From the NCBI GenBank assembly GCA_002503205.1, contig DARE01000053.1, positions 1 to 64,000 of the forward strand: DNA of 64,000 nt, in the 5' to 3' direction. How positions within the stretch are numbered: the stretch's first letter is position 1; each line of letters starts with the position of its first letter. Position numbers and translations under genes: made by a program. Origin of the DNA: Thermoplasmatales archaeon UBA447 (GTDB taxonomy: Archaea > Thermoplasmatota > Thermoplasmata > Thermoplasmatales > Thermoplasmataceae). A model generated the notes under the pieces. That model worked only from the letters and a program-made list of their open reading frames with translations. It did no database searches and had not been told where the DNA came from. This document shows, one piece after another, positions 26,125 through 35,261 of this stretch.

Positions 26125-26570
26125 ACCTATTAGTTTTAAGTACCCACATCTTTATCTATATTAAATCTTTTCGGAAAAATCAACAATTTGTGCAGGACGT
26201 TCTATTCTTAATTGAGCATATTATTGATCTTAAACAGATCTAATGGATTTCCTGTTCTGATGGCTGATATCATAAGTTGAACAAATATTCGTAATTTACT
26301 TTTGTTAAAGTAAAGTTTACAAACAAATAAATAGCCAGATTCACATATTAAGCATGTTTGAGGAGAATACAGGAAGATATTACTGTATAACCACTCAATA
26401 ATGAGTAAATAATGGCATTTTCTGCACTTTATCTCATTTGAAAAGATTAGTAAACCCCTGAATTTACTAATTCGAAAAAAGGTGCTAAGGTATTCAATCA
26501 GGAGTACCAAAGTTTTAATACGGTGATAATTTGAATTAATACTTTTGCGTTAACTTTATATATTTTACTA
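26125..26570. other. Divergent control region between the two TFB operons
   Basis: About 450 bases of AT-rich DNA. A 100-residue frame on the minus strand (26208-26510) has an unusual composition, no ribosome site and low plausibility. A perfect hairpin lies at 26295-26314 and a TATA-like element near 26555. I see no RNA gene and nothing that marks a replication origin. Confidence 0.4.
26295..26314. repeat. Perfect 8-base inverted repeat
   Basis: TTTACTTT and AAAGTAAA flank the 4-base loop TGTT. It lies 177 bases upstream of the TFB copy 1 start and 268 bases upstream of Gar1. It could be a hairpin or a protein site between the divergent TFB operons, though AT-only repeats arise easily by chance in such DNA. 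Confidence 0.35.
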
Positions 26571-26581
26571 CGATACATGAT

Positions 26582-26806
26582 ATGATGAAAGTTCCCGCTA
26601 AAATAGAACAGAGGCTTGACAATCAGATAATAGTGAAGATGGAAGGCTGCCCGAAGCTAAAATCGAGGGTACTGGACGAATCGGGCAGGAACATTGGAAA
26701 ACTCATAAGAATCTTCGGCCCGGTAAAATCCCCATATGGTCTAGTGGCAGTCACAGGTCAGTTGGAGGGCGGGAATAATCTGTTCATCGAATATAAGGAG
26801 GTGTAA
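26582..26806 (+). CDS. gar1: H/ACA ribonucleoprotein subunit Gar1
   Basis: Core protein of the H/ACA RNA-guided pseudouridine synthase complex. The 74-residue protein is a single beta-barrel domain: [20 protein letters not shown], then [10 protein letters not shown], the pattern shared by archaeal Gar1. Its TATA element (TTTATATATTTTA) ends about 15 bases before the ATG, so the transcript is probably leaderless. It is directly upstream of TFB copy 2, an arrangement also seen in other archaea. Confidence 0.88.
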   Translation: MMKVPAKIEQRLDNQIIVKMEGCPKLKSRVLDESGRNIGKLIRIFGPVKSPYGLVAVTGQLEGGNNLFIEYKEV

Positions 26807-26808
26807 GC

Positions 26809-27771
26809 ATGACTGGTGAAATTGAGAAGAATGAAAAGAAGAAGAATATTGAAGAAATTGATAAATGCCCGGAATGTAGCTCCACACAGTTAGTAAGAGA
26901 CTACGAGAGGGGTGAATTAATATGCAACAATTGCGGCCTTGTAATCGATGACAGCTTCATAGATCAGGGCCCAGAATGGAGGGCATTTGACTCGGAGCAG
27001 TCAGAATCAAGAGCAAGAACCGGATCTCCAATGACTTTCACAATTCATGACAAAGGTTTGTCAACCGACATATCATGGAAAAACAAAGATTCCTATGGAA
27101 AGTCCATTCCAACAAGGAACAGGGCACAACTTTACAGACTCAGGAAATGGCAGAAGAGAATCAAGGTATCAAACGCGGCTGAAAGAAACCTATCCCAGGC
27201 TCTTCAGGAACTGGAGAGGATGGCATCAAACCTGAGCATACCCAATGATGTAAGGGAAACTGCAGCAGTCATTTACAGAAAGGCTGTAAAGCAGAACATG
27301 ATACGTGGGAGAAGCATCGAAGGTGTGGTTGCCGGATCCATATATGCTGCCTGCAGAATAACTAACGTACCCAGGACACTTGATGAAATAGCTTCAGTCA
27401 CAAGGGTCAAGAAGAAGGAGATCGGAAGGACATACAGGATAATGAGCAGATTCCTCAAACTGAACATTATGCCATCGAAACCTGATGACTATGTGAACAG
27501 ATTCTGCAGTAAGCTGAAGCTCTCGATGGAGGCAAGAAAAAGGGCCACAGAGATACTGAAGATGGCTCAAGAACACGATCTGACTTCAGGTAAGGGTCCC
27601 ACAGGGGTTGCTGCCGCAGCAATATATATCGCATCTCTTCTAACAGAGGAGAGACGGACCCAGAGGTCTGTGGCAGAAGTGGCCGGAGTAACAGAGGTAA
27701 CCATAAGGAACAGATACAAGGAACTTACGGAGAAACTTTCATTGAAGATGGAAGGGGAGCCTTCGCTATAA
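26809..27771 (+). CDS. tfb: Transcription initiation factor TFB (copy 2)
   Basis: A second archaeal TFIIB of 320 residues, clearly paralogous to copy 1. It has the zinc ribbon ([14 protein letters not shown]), the reader region [19 protein letters not shown] and two cyclin folds ending in [18 protein letters not shown] strong Shine-Dalgarno site GGAGGTG sits 5 bases before the ATG. It follows gar1 closely. Differences are concentrated in the linker and the first cyclin fold, so the copies may differ in promoter or regulator preference. Confidence 0.95.
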   Translation: MTGEIEKNEKKKNIEEIDKCPECSSTQLVRDYERGELICNNCGLVIDDSFIDQGPEWRAFDSEQSESRARTGSPMTFTIHDKGLSTDISWKNKDSYGKSIPTRNRAQLYRLRKWQKRIKVSNAAERNLSQALQELERMASNLSIPNDVRETAAVIYRKAVKQNMIRGRSIEGVVAGSIYAACRITNVPRTLDEIASVTRVKKKEIGRTYRIMSRFLKLNIMPSKPDDYVNRFCSKLKLSMEARKRATEILKMAQEHDLTSGKGPTGVAAAAIYIASLLTEERRTQRSVAEVAGVTEVTIRNRYKELTEKLSLKMEGEPSL

Positions 27772-27987
27772 TTCCCCCATTAATTTTTTTGAAATCTCAT
27801 AACATCTGAGAATGTCCTCGGAAAGATTGTATATAGATGATATTTTTAGATTTTTAACATCAACTGTCATTATGCCGTCTGTCACAGATACAGCAATGTC
27901 ATCGTTATTGTCCGGGACCAATGAGGACGCTGCATTCTTCAGTACTTCCTCCTCATCACTTATCGTTATTCTGAGTGATATTCCCAC
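27766..27987 (-). CDS. KEOPS complex subunit Pcc1-like
   Basis: Protein of 73 residues resembling Pcc1, the dimerisation subunit of the KEOPS complex that makes the t6A modification in tRNA. It shows the pattern of a strand ([11 protein letters not shown]), a SLVPDN segment, two strands ([16 protein letters not shown]) and a long C-terminal helix, as in Pcc1. Its last bases overlap the convergent TFB copy 2 gene by 6 bases. Kae1/Bud32 and Cgi121 are not in the window. The call is by eye and moderately certain. Confidence 0.7.
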   Translation of the reverse strand: MGISLRITISDEEEVLKNAASSLVPDNNDDIAVSVTDGIMTVDVKNLKISSIYNLSEDILRCYEISKKLMGEL

Positions 27988-28037
27988 ATCATGAATATGG
28001 GAAAGTGAAATAAATTAATTCCCCATCAGGTTTGGAA

Positions 28038-28122
28038 GCTGAGGTTGCCGAGCCAGGTTAAAGGCGACAGACTCAAGATCTGTTTCCGAAGGGATCCGCC
28101 GGTTCAAATCCGGCCCTCAGCA
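28038..28122 (+). tRNA. tRNA-Leu (anticodon CAA)
   Basis: An 85-base class II tRNA with long variable arm. Acceptor GCTGAGG pairs with CCTCAGC, discriminator A. Anticodon stem ACAGA/TCTGT encloses loop CTCAAGA, anticodon CAA. T-arm GCCGG-TTCAAAT-CCGGC. No CCA and no intron. Confidence 0.96.
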
Positions 28123-28202
28123 TATATTCATTTTCAAGTCATTTAGGGAGTAGATCTGGACGGTATTGCTGACTTAATGGCTTTTACGAAGCAATTTGTA
28201 TT

Positions 28203-29780
28203 TTAAGGGCTGGGGACCTCAATTATGCAGACTCTTTTCGATTCAAGAGAATTTTTCAGTGCAGCACGGAATTCTTCAGGGTTGGATGCTTTGCAGTAAT
28301 TCGCTCCAAAGCTTTCAGCAAGCATTTTGAAATCAGGATTGGTGAATGATATATATTCCGGCTTATAGCCAGAGTCCTCCTGTTTCTGCTTTATAAGGCC
28401 ATAAGAACCGTTGTTCAGAACAATAACAGTGAATGCCAGCTGGAGCCTTGATGCTGTTTCAAGTTCCTGTACATTCATCAGGAAGCCACCATCCCCACAG
28501 ACGGAAACCACACTTTCATTTGGCCTCAGGAGCTTTGCTGAAACTGCAGCTGGCAAAGACCCTCCCATTGAGGCAAAACCGTTGTAAATTATTGTCCTGT
28601 TGGGGGTAGACGGATGGTACCACCTTGCCACCCAGACTTTGTGAATTCCAACATCTGAAATCAGGGTGCTGTTGGCAGGCAGATCTTCAGTTAATACCTT
28701 CATCAGGCCTCTAGGAACTTTGTGCACTGAATCTGAGCCGTTATTGAGTTCGGCAAGCCTCTTATTCCTAATTTCATCATGGATGGAAGTATCCGTGCGC
28801 TTTTTTACCAGATTTGCCAACCTGGATACAGTGACAGAAATATCACCGACAAGATCTATCTCTACCGGGAAATGTTCATCAGTCTCTGCGGTTGAGGTAT
28901 GGATGTTTATTATCTTTCTCTTCGAGTCAGAATTCCAGGTTATGGGATCATATTCCACCAGATCGAATCCAATCGCTATGACCAGGTCTGATGCATGAAG
29001 CGGCCTCATTCCCGGAGGATAAGGTTTCCCTCCAACAACAAAAAGGTTCCGTGGGTGTTTGAATGGTATAATTCCTTTGGCCATGAATGTTGAAACTGCG
29101 GGAATGTTGCACGTATCCACAAATCTACTTACCGCATCCCATGCCTTTGATCTGTTCACTCCATTTCCAATAAGCACTATAGGCCTTTCGGAGGCATTAA
29201 TAATATTCGCAGACTCCTCTATCTGTTTTCCCACAGATTCGTAGACGACCTTTTCCGGAATATAAAGCGGAGAAAGGTTATCGACATTTTCTCTTGCAAC
29301 ATCCTCCGGCAGTTGAATATGTGAAGCTCCCGGCTGTTCAGATGTGGAAGCCTGAAATGCTTTTCTTATTATCTCCGGTATTGCCTCAGAAACTATCACT
29401 GCCGCATTATACTTCGTAATGCCTGAAAAAAGCTTAAGAGTGTCTATGTTCTGATGGGACTCCTTATGCAGCCTGTCCCTGGAAGCCTGACCTGTAATTG
29501 CTACAATTGGAACCTTATCGAGGTGCGCATTAGCAACTCCCGTTACGAGGTTTGTCGCACCCGGCCCAAGAGTGGACAGGCAAACTCCGGGCTTTCCCGT
29601 CAACCTTCCATAAGTGTCAGCCATGAAGGCCGCACCCTGCTCATGCCTGCAAACTATGAATCTTATTCTGGATCTGGATATGGAATCTATCAGATCAATA
29701 TTTTCTTCACCTGGAATTCCAAAAATAAACTCAACCCCCTCATTCTCAAGGCACTTAACAAAAAGATCACTAGCCCTCAT
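28203..29780 (-). CDS. Acetolactate synthase-type ThDP enzyme
   Basis: Thiamine-diphosphate enzyme of 525 residues. The catalytic Glu47 is in CRHEQGAAFMADTYGR, the middle domain is present, and the ThDP/Mg motif GDGGFLMNVQELETA is near the C-terminus. The N-terminal LSTLGPGATNLVTG is typical of acetolactate synthase. It could be the biosynthetic large subunit or the catabolic type; no regulatory small subunit is beside it, which favours a catabolic role or a related activity. It is followed by an aldehyde dehydrogenase and a P450 on the other side of a divergent region. Confidence 0.85.
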   Translation of the reverse strand: MRASDLFVKCLENEGVEFIFGIPGEENIDLIDSISRSRIRFIVCRHEQGAAFMADTYGRLTGKPGVCLSTLGPGATNLVTGVANAHLDKVPIVAITGQASRDRLHKESHQNIDTLKLFSGITKYNAAVIVSEAIPEIIRKAFQASTSEQPGASHIQLPEDVARENVDNLSPLYIPEKVVYESVGKQIEESANIINASERPIVLIGNGVNRSKAWDAVSRFVDTCNIPAVSTFMAKGIIPFKHPRNLFVVGGKPYPPGMRPLHASDLVIAIGFDLVEYDPITWNSDSKRKIINIHTSTAETDEHFPVEIDLVGDISVTVSRLANLVKKRTDTSIHDEIRNKRLAELNNGSDSVHKVPRGLMKVLTEDLPANSTLISDVGIHKVWVARWYHPSTPNRTIIYNGFASMGGSLPAAVSAKLLRPNESVVSVCGDGGFLMNVQELETASRLQLAFTVIVLNNGSYGLIKQKQEDSGYKPEYISFTNPDFKMLAESFGANYCKASNPEEFRAALKNSLESKRVCIIEVPSP

Positions 29781-29842
29781 ATCATCACATTGCCATTGCT
29801 ATAAAGAATAAAGGTATTGCGGGCTTGAGCTTACCGTTCTGT

Positions 29843-31168
29843 TCACGGATTTTTCTGTGACCAGACAGTTTTAACATTGGTGAACTCAAGCATACCGTAT
29901 CTTGAGAGTTCCCTTCCATAGCCGCTCTTCTTGACTCCACCAAAGGGCAGCCTTGGGTCAGAGGCCACAATGTGGTTAACAAAGACCATTCCTGCTTTTA
30001 TCCCGGGAATCAGCTTAGCCGCCTCCTCTGGATCTCCCCATATGGATGATCCAAGCCCAAAGGGGGTTTCGTTGGCTATTCTGATGCATTCATCTTCGGT
30101 TTTGAATTTCTTAAGGATAGCTACAGGCCCAAATACCTCTTCAGTATACTTTTCTCTTATCAGAGCAAGCGTTGGAGGAACAATAGCGCCATCATGTTTG
30201 CCTATCTCATCCACTTTGCCTATTGCTGAAAGTTCTCTGATCTGTTTCCTCACAGTCTCTGCCTGTTCAGCTGAGGAGAGCGGTCCAAGAAATGTAGAGT
30301 CAGAAAGCTGATCCCCAACCTTTACCCTGCTGAACTCCTCATGCATCGCATCATAGAATTGATCAAATACGTCCTCATGGATCAGGAACCGCTTGGAGGC
30401 AATACAGCTCTGCCCGTTGTTCTGAAGCCTTCCAAATGCTGCATTTTTTGCTGTTTTCTCAATATCTGCGCTCTTGAGGACAATAAATGGATCAGATCCT
30501 CCAAGCTCAAGAACTGCTTTCTTAAGATTTTTGCCTGCCTCCTGTGCAATCTGGGAGCCTGCCCCGGTGGAACCTGTAAAAGAAACCCCGTCTGAATATT
30601 TGATTGCGTCAAGAGCTGATGATCCTTTTGCAACTATTGTTCTGAACAGTTCAGTTCCAGCTATCTCCTCAATTTTCCTGGCAGTTCCAGTTACAATAGA
30701 GGCATGCTTAAGCACTATTCCATTTCCAGCAGTCATGGCAGGTATGGCCGCCCTCATAGCCTGCCATAGGGGGTAGTTCCATGGCATGATGAGAAATACC
30801 GTTCCCAGAGGTTCGAACCTTACGTAACTTCTGTCGGCTTCTGTCCGAACTGGTTCCTCTTCAAGAAATTTTCTGGCATTTTCAACTGCATAATCTATAA
30901 GTGTGATCGTCTTCTTGATTTCCGCCCTTGACTGTGTAACTGATTTTCCCATCTCAGATGACATAAGCTTTGCCAGTTCTTCGAGGTTCCTTTCAAGTGA
31001 TGGTTTCAGGCTTTTCTTCATGTAGTTTATTCTTTCGTCAAGGTCCTTTCCCCAGTCTTTCTGGGCTTCAGAAACGGAATTGAACTTTACCCTTATCTGT
31101 TCAGGTGAATCCTCCTCGAACTCTGCTAATTTTTTCCCGGAATAGGGATTTACTGTTCTTACTGTCAT
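29843..31168 (-). CDS. Aldehyde dehydrogenase (succinate-semialdehyde or glyceraldehyde type)
   Basis: NAD(P)-dependent aldehyde dehydrogenase of 441 residues. Catalytic Cys255 is in NNGQSCIASKRF and Glu221 in LELGGSDPF; the cofactor motif FTGSTGAG is present. Length and sequence style match succinate-semialdehyde dehydrogenases, but Thermoplasmatales glyceraldehyde dehydrogenases of the non-phosphorylated Entner-Doudoroff route fall in the same group. The KDG aldolase 6 kb away makes the latter plausible. It starts upstream of the P450 gene on the same strand without overlap. Confidence 0.88.
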   Translation of the reverse strand: MTVRTVNPYSGKKLAEFEEDSPEQIRVKFNSVSEAQKDWGKDLDERINYMKKSLKPSLERNLEELAKLMSSEMGKSVTQSRAEIKKTITLIDYAVENARKFLEEEPVRTEADRSYVRFEPLGTVFLIMPWNYPLWQAMRAAIPAMTAGNGIVLKHASIVTGTARKIEEIAGTELFRTIVAKGSSALDAIKYSDGVSFTGSTGAGSQIAQEAGKNLKKAVLELGGSDPFIVLKSADIEKTAKNAAFGRLQNNGQSCIASKRFLIHEDVFDQFYDAMHEEFSRVKVGDQLSDSTFLGPLSSAEQAETVRKQIRELSAIGKVDEIGKHDGAIVPPTLALIREKYTEEVFGPVAILKKFKTEDECIRIANETPFGLGSSIWGDPEEAAKLIPGIKAGMVFVNHIVASDPRLPFGGVKKSGYGRELSRYGMLEFTNVKTVWSQKNP

Positions 31169-31227
31169 ATATTCATATTGGCATATGAGATAAAGATGTT
31201 TTGAATTTTACCGGTGAAAGGGATAAA

Positions 31228-32376
31228 TCAGTTTTCCCTCTTCACCAGCAGCTTCCTGTAGCCATACATTATGTCACTGTCGAGCCTGTCATCTGGAGAC
31301 GGTTTTACGGCCCTCAGGTCACTGTATTTTTCAGTTACTGCTTCAAGGACAATTTTAGCCTCCAAACGGGCCAGAGGTGCTCCCAGACAGAAATGCACAC
31401 CTTCTCCGAAGGCGATGTGCCTGTTCTCCTTCCTATCCGGGATGAAATTTTCAGGATCAGTGAATATATCTTCATCCCTGTTCGCAGATCCAAGGAATAC
31501 ACTTACAAAATCCCCTTTGCTTATCTCGGTGCCACCAATATTATAATTTTCTTTTGCCACTCTTCTCGTGGATTGTACAGGAGATCTATATCTCAATGAC
31601 TCCTCAACCGCACTCTGAATAAGAGATGGTTTTTCTTTGAGCATCTGGTATGATCCAGAATACTCCGACAAAGTGAGTATAGAATTTCCTATTAGATTGG
31701 TTGTTGTCTCATTTCCAGCAGCAAGCAGGAGTATTGAGAATCCAGTAATTTCCTGTCTGGTCAGCCTCTCTCCGTCAACTTCTGACTCAATTAAGAGGCT
31801 TATCAGATCATCACCAAGATTCCTTCTCCTTTCATCAATGAGCTTTCCAAAATATTCTGACATCTCCTTCTGCAGAGCCAGATCTACTCCCATTCTTCCT
31901 AGATCCATGGCAAGTTTGTCGGACCACTCTTTGAACTTAGGCATTTGATCCTCTGGAACACCAAGTATCCTGGAAATGACGAGTACAGGAAGAGGATATG
32001 ATAGTGAAGTCACCAGGTCAAATTGAGTATTCTTTTCCTGTTCAAGAAGTGTCTCTGCTATCTTTCTTATCTCTCCGTCGTAACTCTGTATCCTCTTAGG
32101 GGTAAAGGCCCGGTTCACAAGATTCCTCATCTTGGTGTGCTTTGGGGGGTCAAGTATAAGAATGCTGGGTGCCGCCATCAAGTTCAATTGTGCCGCAACC
32201 TCCCTGTCCATAAAGTCCCTGAACTGCGATGAGAATACCCTGAAATTTCCAAGTATCTCTTTGCAGTCATCGTACTTGAATACAAGGACTGTTTTTCCAT
32301 CCTTTACCACTGGAGAGTGGTTTCTCATATTTCTGTACCATTCAAATGGCTCATCTCGAAATCCAGGAATTTGCAT
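31228..32376 (-). CDS. Cytochrome P450
   Basis: Heme monooxygenase of about 382 residues. From ATG 32376 the heme-thiolate Cys330 sits in FGEGVHFCLGAPLARLEA, the oxygen-binding I helix has AGNETT (220-225), and the ExxR motif is EESLR (259-262). Archaeal P450s of this length (CYP119, CYP231) are soluble and thermostable. I start at ATG 32376, since a TATA-like TTATTAAATATC lies about 25 bases upstream; a TTG at 32391 is the alternative. No ferredoxin or reductase gene is next to it. Substrate unknown. Confidence 0.94.
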   Translation of the reverse strand: MQIPGFRDEPFEWYRNMRNHSPVVKDGKTVLVFKYDDCKEILGNFRVFSSQFRDFMDREVAAQLNLMAAPSILILDPPKHTKMRNLVNRAFTPKRIQSYDGEIRKIAETLLEQEKNTQFDLVTSLSYPLPVLVISRILGVPEDQMPKFKEWSDKLAMDLGRMGVDLALQKEMSEYFGKLIDERRRNLGDDLISLLIESEVDGERLTRQEITGFSILLLAAGNETTTNLIGNSILTLSEYSGSYQMLKEKPSLIQSAVEESLRYRSPVQSTRRVAKENYNIGGTEISKGDFVSVFLGSANRDEDIFTDPENFIPDRKENRHIAFGEGVHFCLGAPLARLEAKIVLEAVTEKYSDLRAVKPSPDDRLDSDIMYGYRKLLVKREN

Positions 32377-32472
32377 GATTTTAAAGTACAACGGGATATT
32401 TAATAAAATGCAGTAAGGGCGTCATGGCTCCGGCCATCCCTTCCTTTAAAATGGAAGTTACTATCACCGGGT

Positions 32473-33654
32473 GTGAGGAATGTACTCTACATTTCGTCAT
32501 ATTCTATGCTCAGGGGTCTTGGCTTTTCTACCCTTTATGTGTACAGTGCTGTTTATATAACTTCAGTCCTCGGCGGGTCATTCCTTTTTGATGGCATAAT
32601 ATTTGCTGCTGGTGGGTCTCTTGCAGCTCTTGGCCAGTATTTCGGTGGCTCACTGTCTGACAGGATCGGATACAGTATTACGATAAAACTGTCACTGTCC
32701 ATCTCTTTTCTTGTTATGGTCCTGCTCAGTTTTGATCCAGCAGCCAGCAGCAATCTCTACTCTTTTTCGGCATCTTTCATGGGGTTGCTCATTGCCAACT
32801 CACTTCAATCCCCATCTTCCAATGCCATGCTTTCATCATCTACGGATGCAAAATTAAAGGGATTCTCCATTCTCAGGGTAGCCAACAATCTTGGCTGGGG
32901 GGTAGGCCCTGCCATTGGGGGTTTCCTCATAAGTTTCGGAAAGTTTCATTCTCTCTTCTTATACGCTATGATTCTGATAGGGGCAAGCCTTGCAGTCTCA
33001 CTTCTGCTCTCAGATCCAGAGAAAAAACCCCTAATAAAGTCCGGTTTCAGAACCGACAACCGTTTGCTTATACTCCTATCTCTGGCCTCTATGATGGTAT
33101 TTATCGTTCAGTCACAGGAGACCGTCACTCTTTCGAATTTTGTCAAAATAATACGGGACTTCCCATATTATTATCTCGGAATAATATATATGACTAACGG
33201 GCTCTTTGTCATAATATCTCAGGCACCTGTCTACAGGCTGATAAAAAGGATTGGAAATTACTATTCATTTGGCCTAGGCTCTATCATATATTCGATAGGT
33301 TTCTTCTCATACGCGGCAGATCCATCACTTTTCTGGATGGTAGTATCAACAATAGTTCTGACTGTAGGGGAGGATTTTGCGTTCCCTACTGGCCTTACAA
33401 TAGTTTCTGAGATTTCAAGGCCAGAGAAGATCGGAAAGAATATGGGAATATACAACTCATTTCTGCAATTTGGGAGGGCCACCGGCCCCATAATATCCGG
33501 TATTGCTTTTACTGTAACACTCAATCCATATCTTTTGTGGTCAATAACTTCCGTTTGGGGAATTGCAGGGGCAATTCTGTTCTTTGTTGTATTCAGGAAA
33601 GGCATACAAAATCCTTTTTTGCAGTCCAATCCCGAGATTAATGCAGGAAAGTAA
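32473..33654 (+). CDS. MFS transporter
   Basis: Carrier of 393 residues with about twelve membrane helices. The SDRIG motif in the loop after helix 2 (GGSLSDRIGYS) is the MFS signature; the ends are hydrophilic. It is divergent from the P450 gene with 96 bases between the starts, which suggests they could be co-regulated, for example to export or import the P450 substrate. The start is taken at GTG 32473. Confidence 0.85.
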   Translation: MRNVLYISSYSMLRGLGFSTLYVYSAVYITSVLGGSFLFDGIIFAAGGSLAALGQYFGGSLSDRIGYSITIKLSLSISFLVMVLLSFDPAASSNLYSFSASFMGLLIANSLQSPSSNAMLSSSTDAKLKGFSILRVANNLGWGVGPAIGGFLISFGKFHSLFLYAMILIGASLAVSLLLSDPEKKPLIKSGFRTDNRLLILLSLASMMVFIVQSQETVTLSNFVKIIRDFPYYYLGIIYMTNGLFVIISQAPVYRLIKRIGNYYSFGLGSIIYSIGFFSYAADPSLFWMVVSTIVLTVGEDFAFPTGLTIVSEISRPEKIGKNMGIYNSFLQFGRATGPIISGIAFTVTLNPYLLWSITSVWGIAGAILFFVVFRKGIQNPFLQSNPEINAGK

Positions 33655-33805
33655 TTTAGTAAAGAGGAAATGTTTTCAACTCCATGAACATGGTCATTTG
33701 GCCATTATGGGTTGCAAGAATATCCAGCCATCAAACGAAAGGCTATGGCAGTGAATAAAGCCCATTTTGGCAAAGTCTTTCCTCACTTTAGGAGGTATAC
33801 TGGCA

Positions 33806-34099
33806 ATGGCAGTTCCATTAGCAAGATTCCTTGGAAAATACACATACCGGGAGAACAAGGGATGGAAGCTCAGCCGAGACATCTGGCTTGACATTTCAAG
33901 CATGGAAGATCTGAGGAGAGTAAAACAAATTGCAGAGAGGGATGGTTCGGAGATACAGTTTTTTATGAGGAGGAACCCAAGGGTACTGAAGACCAGGCAG
34001 GATGGGCCGAGAACCTGGGTGGAAGAGGTGCTTGATGAGGTAAGTGAAGGGTTTGTAATTGCTGAAATTTCATCGGGGAATTCTTCAGTTGAAAGTTAA
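33806..34099 (+). CDS. Unknown 97-residue protein
   Basis: Not recognised. A strong ribosome site GGAGGT lies 9 bases before ATG 33806, which I prefer over the earlier in-frame TTG at 33767. The N-terminus is MAVPLARFLGKYTY and the rest is charged, ending in a Ser/Glu tail. No clear membrane helix. It ends 10 bases before the convergent 309-residue unknown gene. Confidence 0.6.
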   Translation: MAVPLARFLGKYTYRENKGWKLSRDIWLDISSMEDLRRVKQIAERDGSEIQFFMRRNPRVLKTRQDGPRTWVEEVLDEVSEGFVIAEISSGNSSVES

Positions 34100-34108
34100 T
34101 TATACTCA

Positions 34109-35038
34109 TCAATGAATGTTCAGGAAGCCTGTAAACCAATCCTGCGCAAGAGAAATTCCACTGTTCATTTTATTTTCTTTCCTGGACTTGATTTCATTGG
34201 CTGATATCTTCTCAGGTATCTTAGAATCAATAACTGGAATTCCAAGCTGGATGAGCCTTTCAACCTTTTCCGGTGTAAAAAATGGTTTTTTAACCTCCCT
34301 GTTCTTTCTCACTTCAATCTGATATATCAAAGTCTTAAGGAGCCTGGAATCCTCAAAGTCCTGGTATCTGGGATCTGCCTGAAGTTCAGAGAATGAACCC
34401 TTCAGCTTATCTATTAGTGTTGAAACCTCCAGATCTTCATTCAGTCTCAGTGACTCTGGTGTGAACAGATATCTGACCTTTGAATATCTTGCGGAAGTAT
34501 TTTCAAGGAAAAGGAAAATGCAAATTTTTCCAGGCAAAAACTGAAATTCCTTTCGAAGTATTTCTGAGTTTATTGTCATCGAGCCTTCTACGTTCCCCAT
34601 CAGGTGTTCTGGCATGAAGTCATCTGGAATCATTGCACTGTTCTTGAGGAAAAAGAGTGCATCTTCCATCTTCACAGGCGCATTATCCCTTTTCTGCTGT
34701 TCTCTCACGTAAAGGAAGATTATAAGGTTCATCAGATTTTTCACTGTGATCATCTGTGGAAGCTCTGCCTTCACAACGGGGGAATCTTTGATCTGGCCTT
34801 TCAAAATTTTGTGTTTTATCGAGCCTATCTCCTCCTCTTCCATGGACAGATCATGGTTCTTGGAAACAAAATCCAGTAAAAATTCGATAGTTACTCCGGA
34901 ATTGTAAGAAATGATCTCAGAATCCCATGGAACCACCCAGTATTCCTCACCCTGAAGTGATTTGAATTTCTCCCTGTAACTTTTCAGGCTTGCAGTATTG
35001 CTTAAATACCATTGAATTGAATCATATTGAGTGTCCAT
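34109..35038 (-). CDS. Unknown 309-residue protein
   Basis: Not recognised. Predicted soluble and mostly helical, with motifs such as YWVVPWDSEI near the N-terminus, FFTPEKVERLIQLGIPVID in the C-terminal third and a Trp-rich end. No catalytic motif is visible. A TTTTATATTC element about 25 bases upstream of the ATG fits a leaderless promoter. It is divergent from another unknown gene at 35262. Confidence 0.75.
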   Translation of the reverse strand: MDTQYDSIQWYLSNTASLKSYREKFKSLQGEEYWVVPWDSEIISYNSGVTIEFLLDFVSKNHDLSMEEEEIGSIKHKILKGQIKDSPVVKAELPQMITVKNLMNLIIFLYVREQQKRDNAPVKMEDALFFLKNSAMIPDDFMPEHLMGNVEGSMTINSEILRKEFQFLPGKICIFLFLENTSARYSKVRYLFTPESLRLNEDLEVSTLIDKLKGSFSELQADPRYQDFEDSRLLKTLIYQIEVRKNREVKKPFFTPEKVERLIQLGIPVIDSKIPEKISANEIKSRKENKMNSGISLAQDWFTGFLNIH

Positions 35039-35042
35039 GCTT

Positions 35043-35198
35043 ATGATAGCAGTGCAGAATATAAAATGGTTTTATGGCTCAAATGCAATCCTGAAAGAAG
35101 AATATTCAACCATATACTGGACATATGCAGAGAACGAGTTTAGAAAATTCTGGCCAATTCCTGGTCATCGTCCTAAGATTTTCAATGAGACAATGTAA
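35043..35198 (+). CDS. Possible 51-residue ORF in divergent gap
   Basis: A frame from ATG 35043 to TAA 35196-35198 lies in the 200-base gap between two divergent unknown genes. The peptide is rich in aromatic residues and ends in GHRPKIFNETM. There is no ribosome site, and it would overlap the promoter of the minus-strand gene. It could be a remnant or chance. Confidence 0.2.
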   Translation: MIAVQNIKWFYGSNAILKEEYSTIYWTYAENEFRKFWPIPGHRPKIFNETM

Positions 35199-35261
35199 AT
35201 GATTGCCTACCTACTGAATAAGATTATATAGCGGCATTAAGTTAAGTTGATAGGTATTGAC

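Noticed and set aside
26208..26510. Frame of 100 residues on the minus strand between the TFB operons
   Set aside because: Odd composition rich in Ile, Leu, Phe and Cys without a domain, no ribosome site, and it lies in the control region of divergent genes; likely chance.
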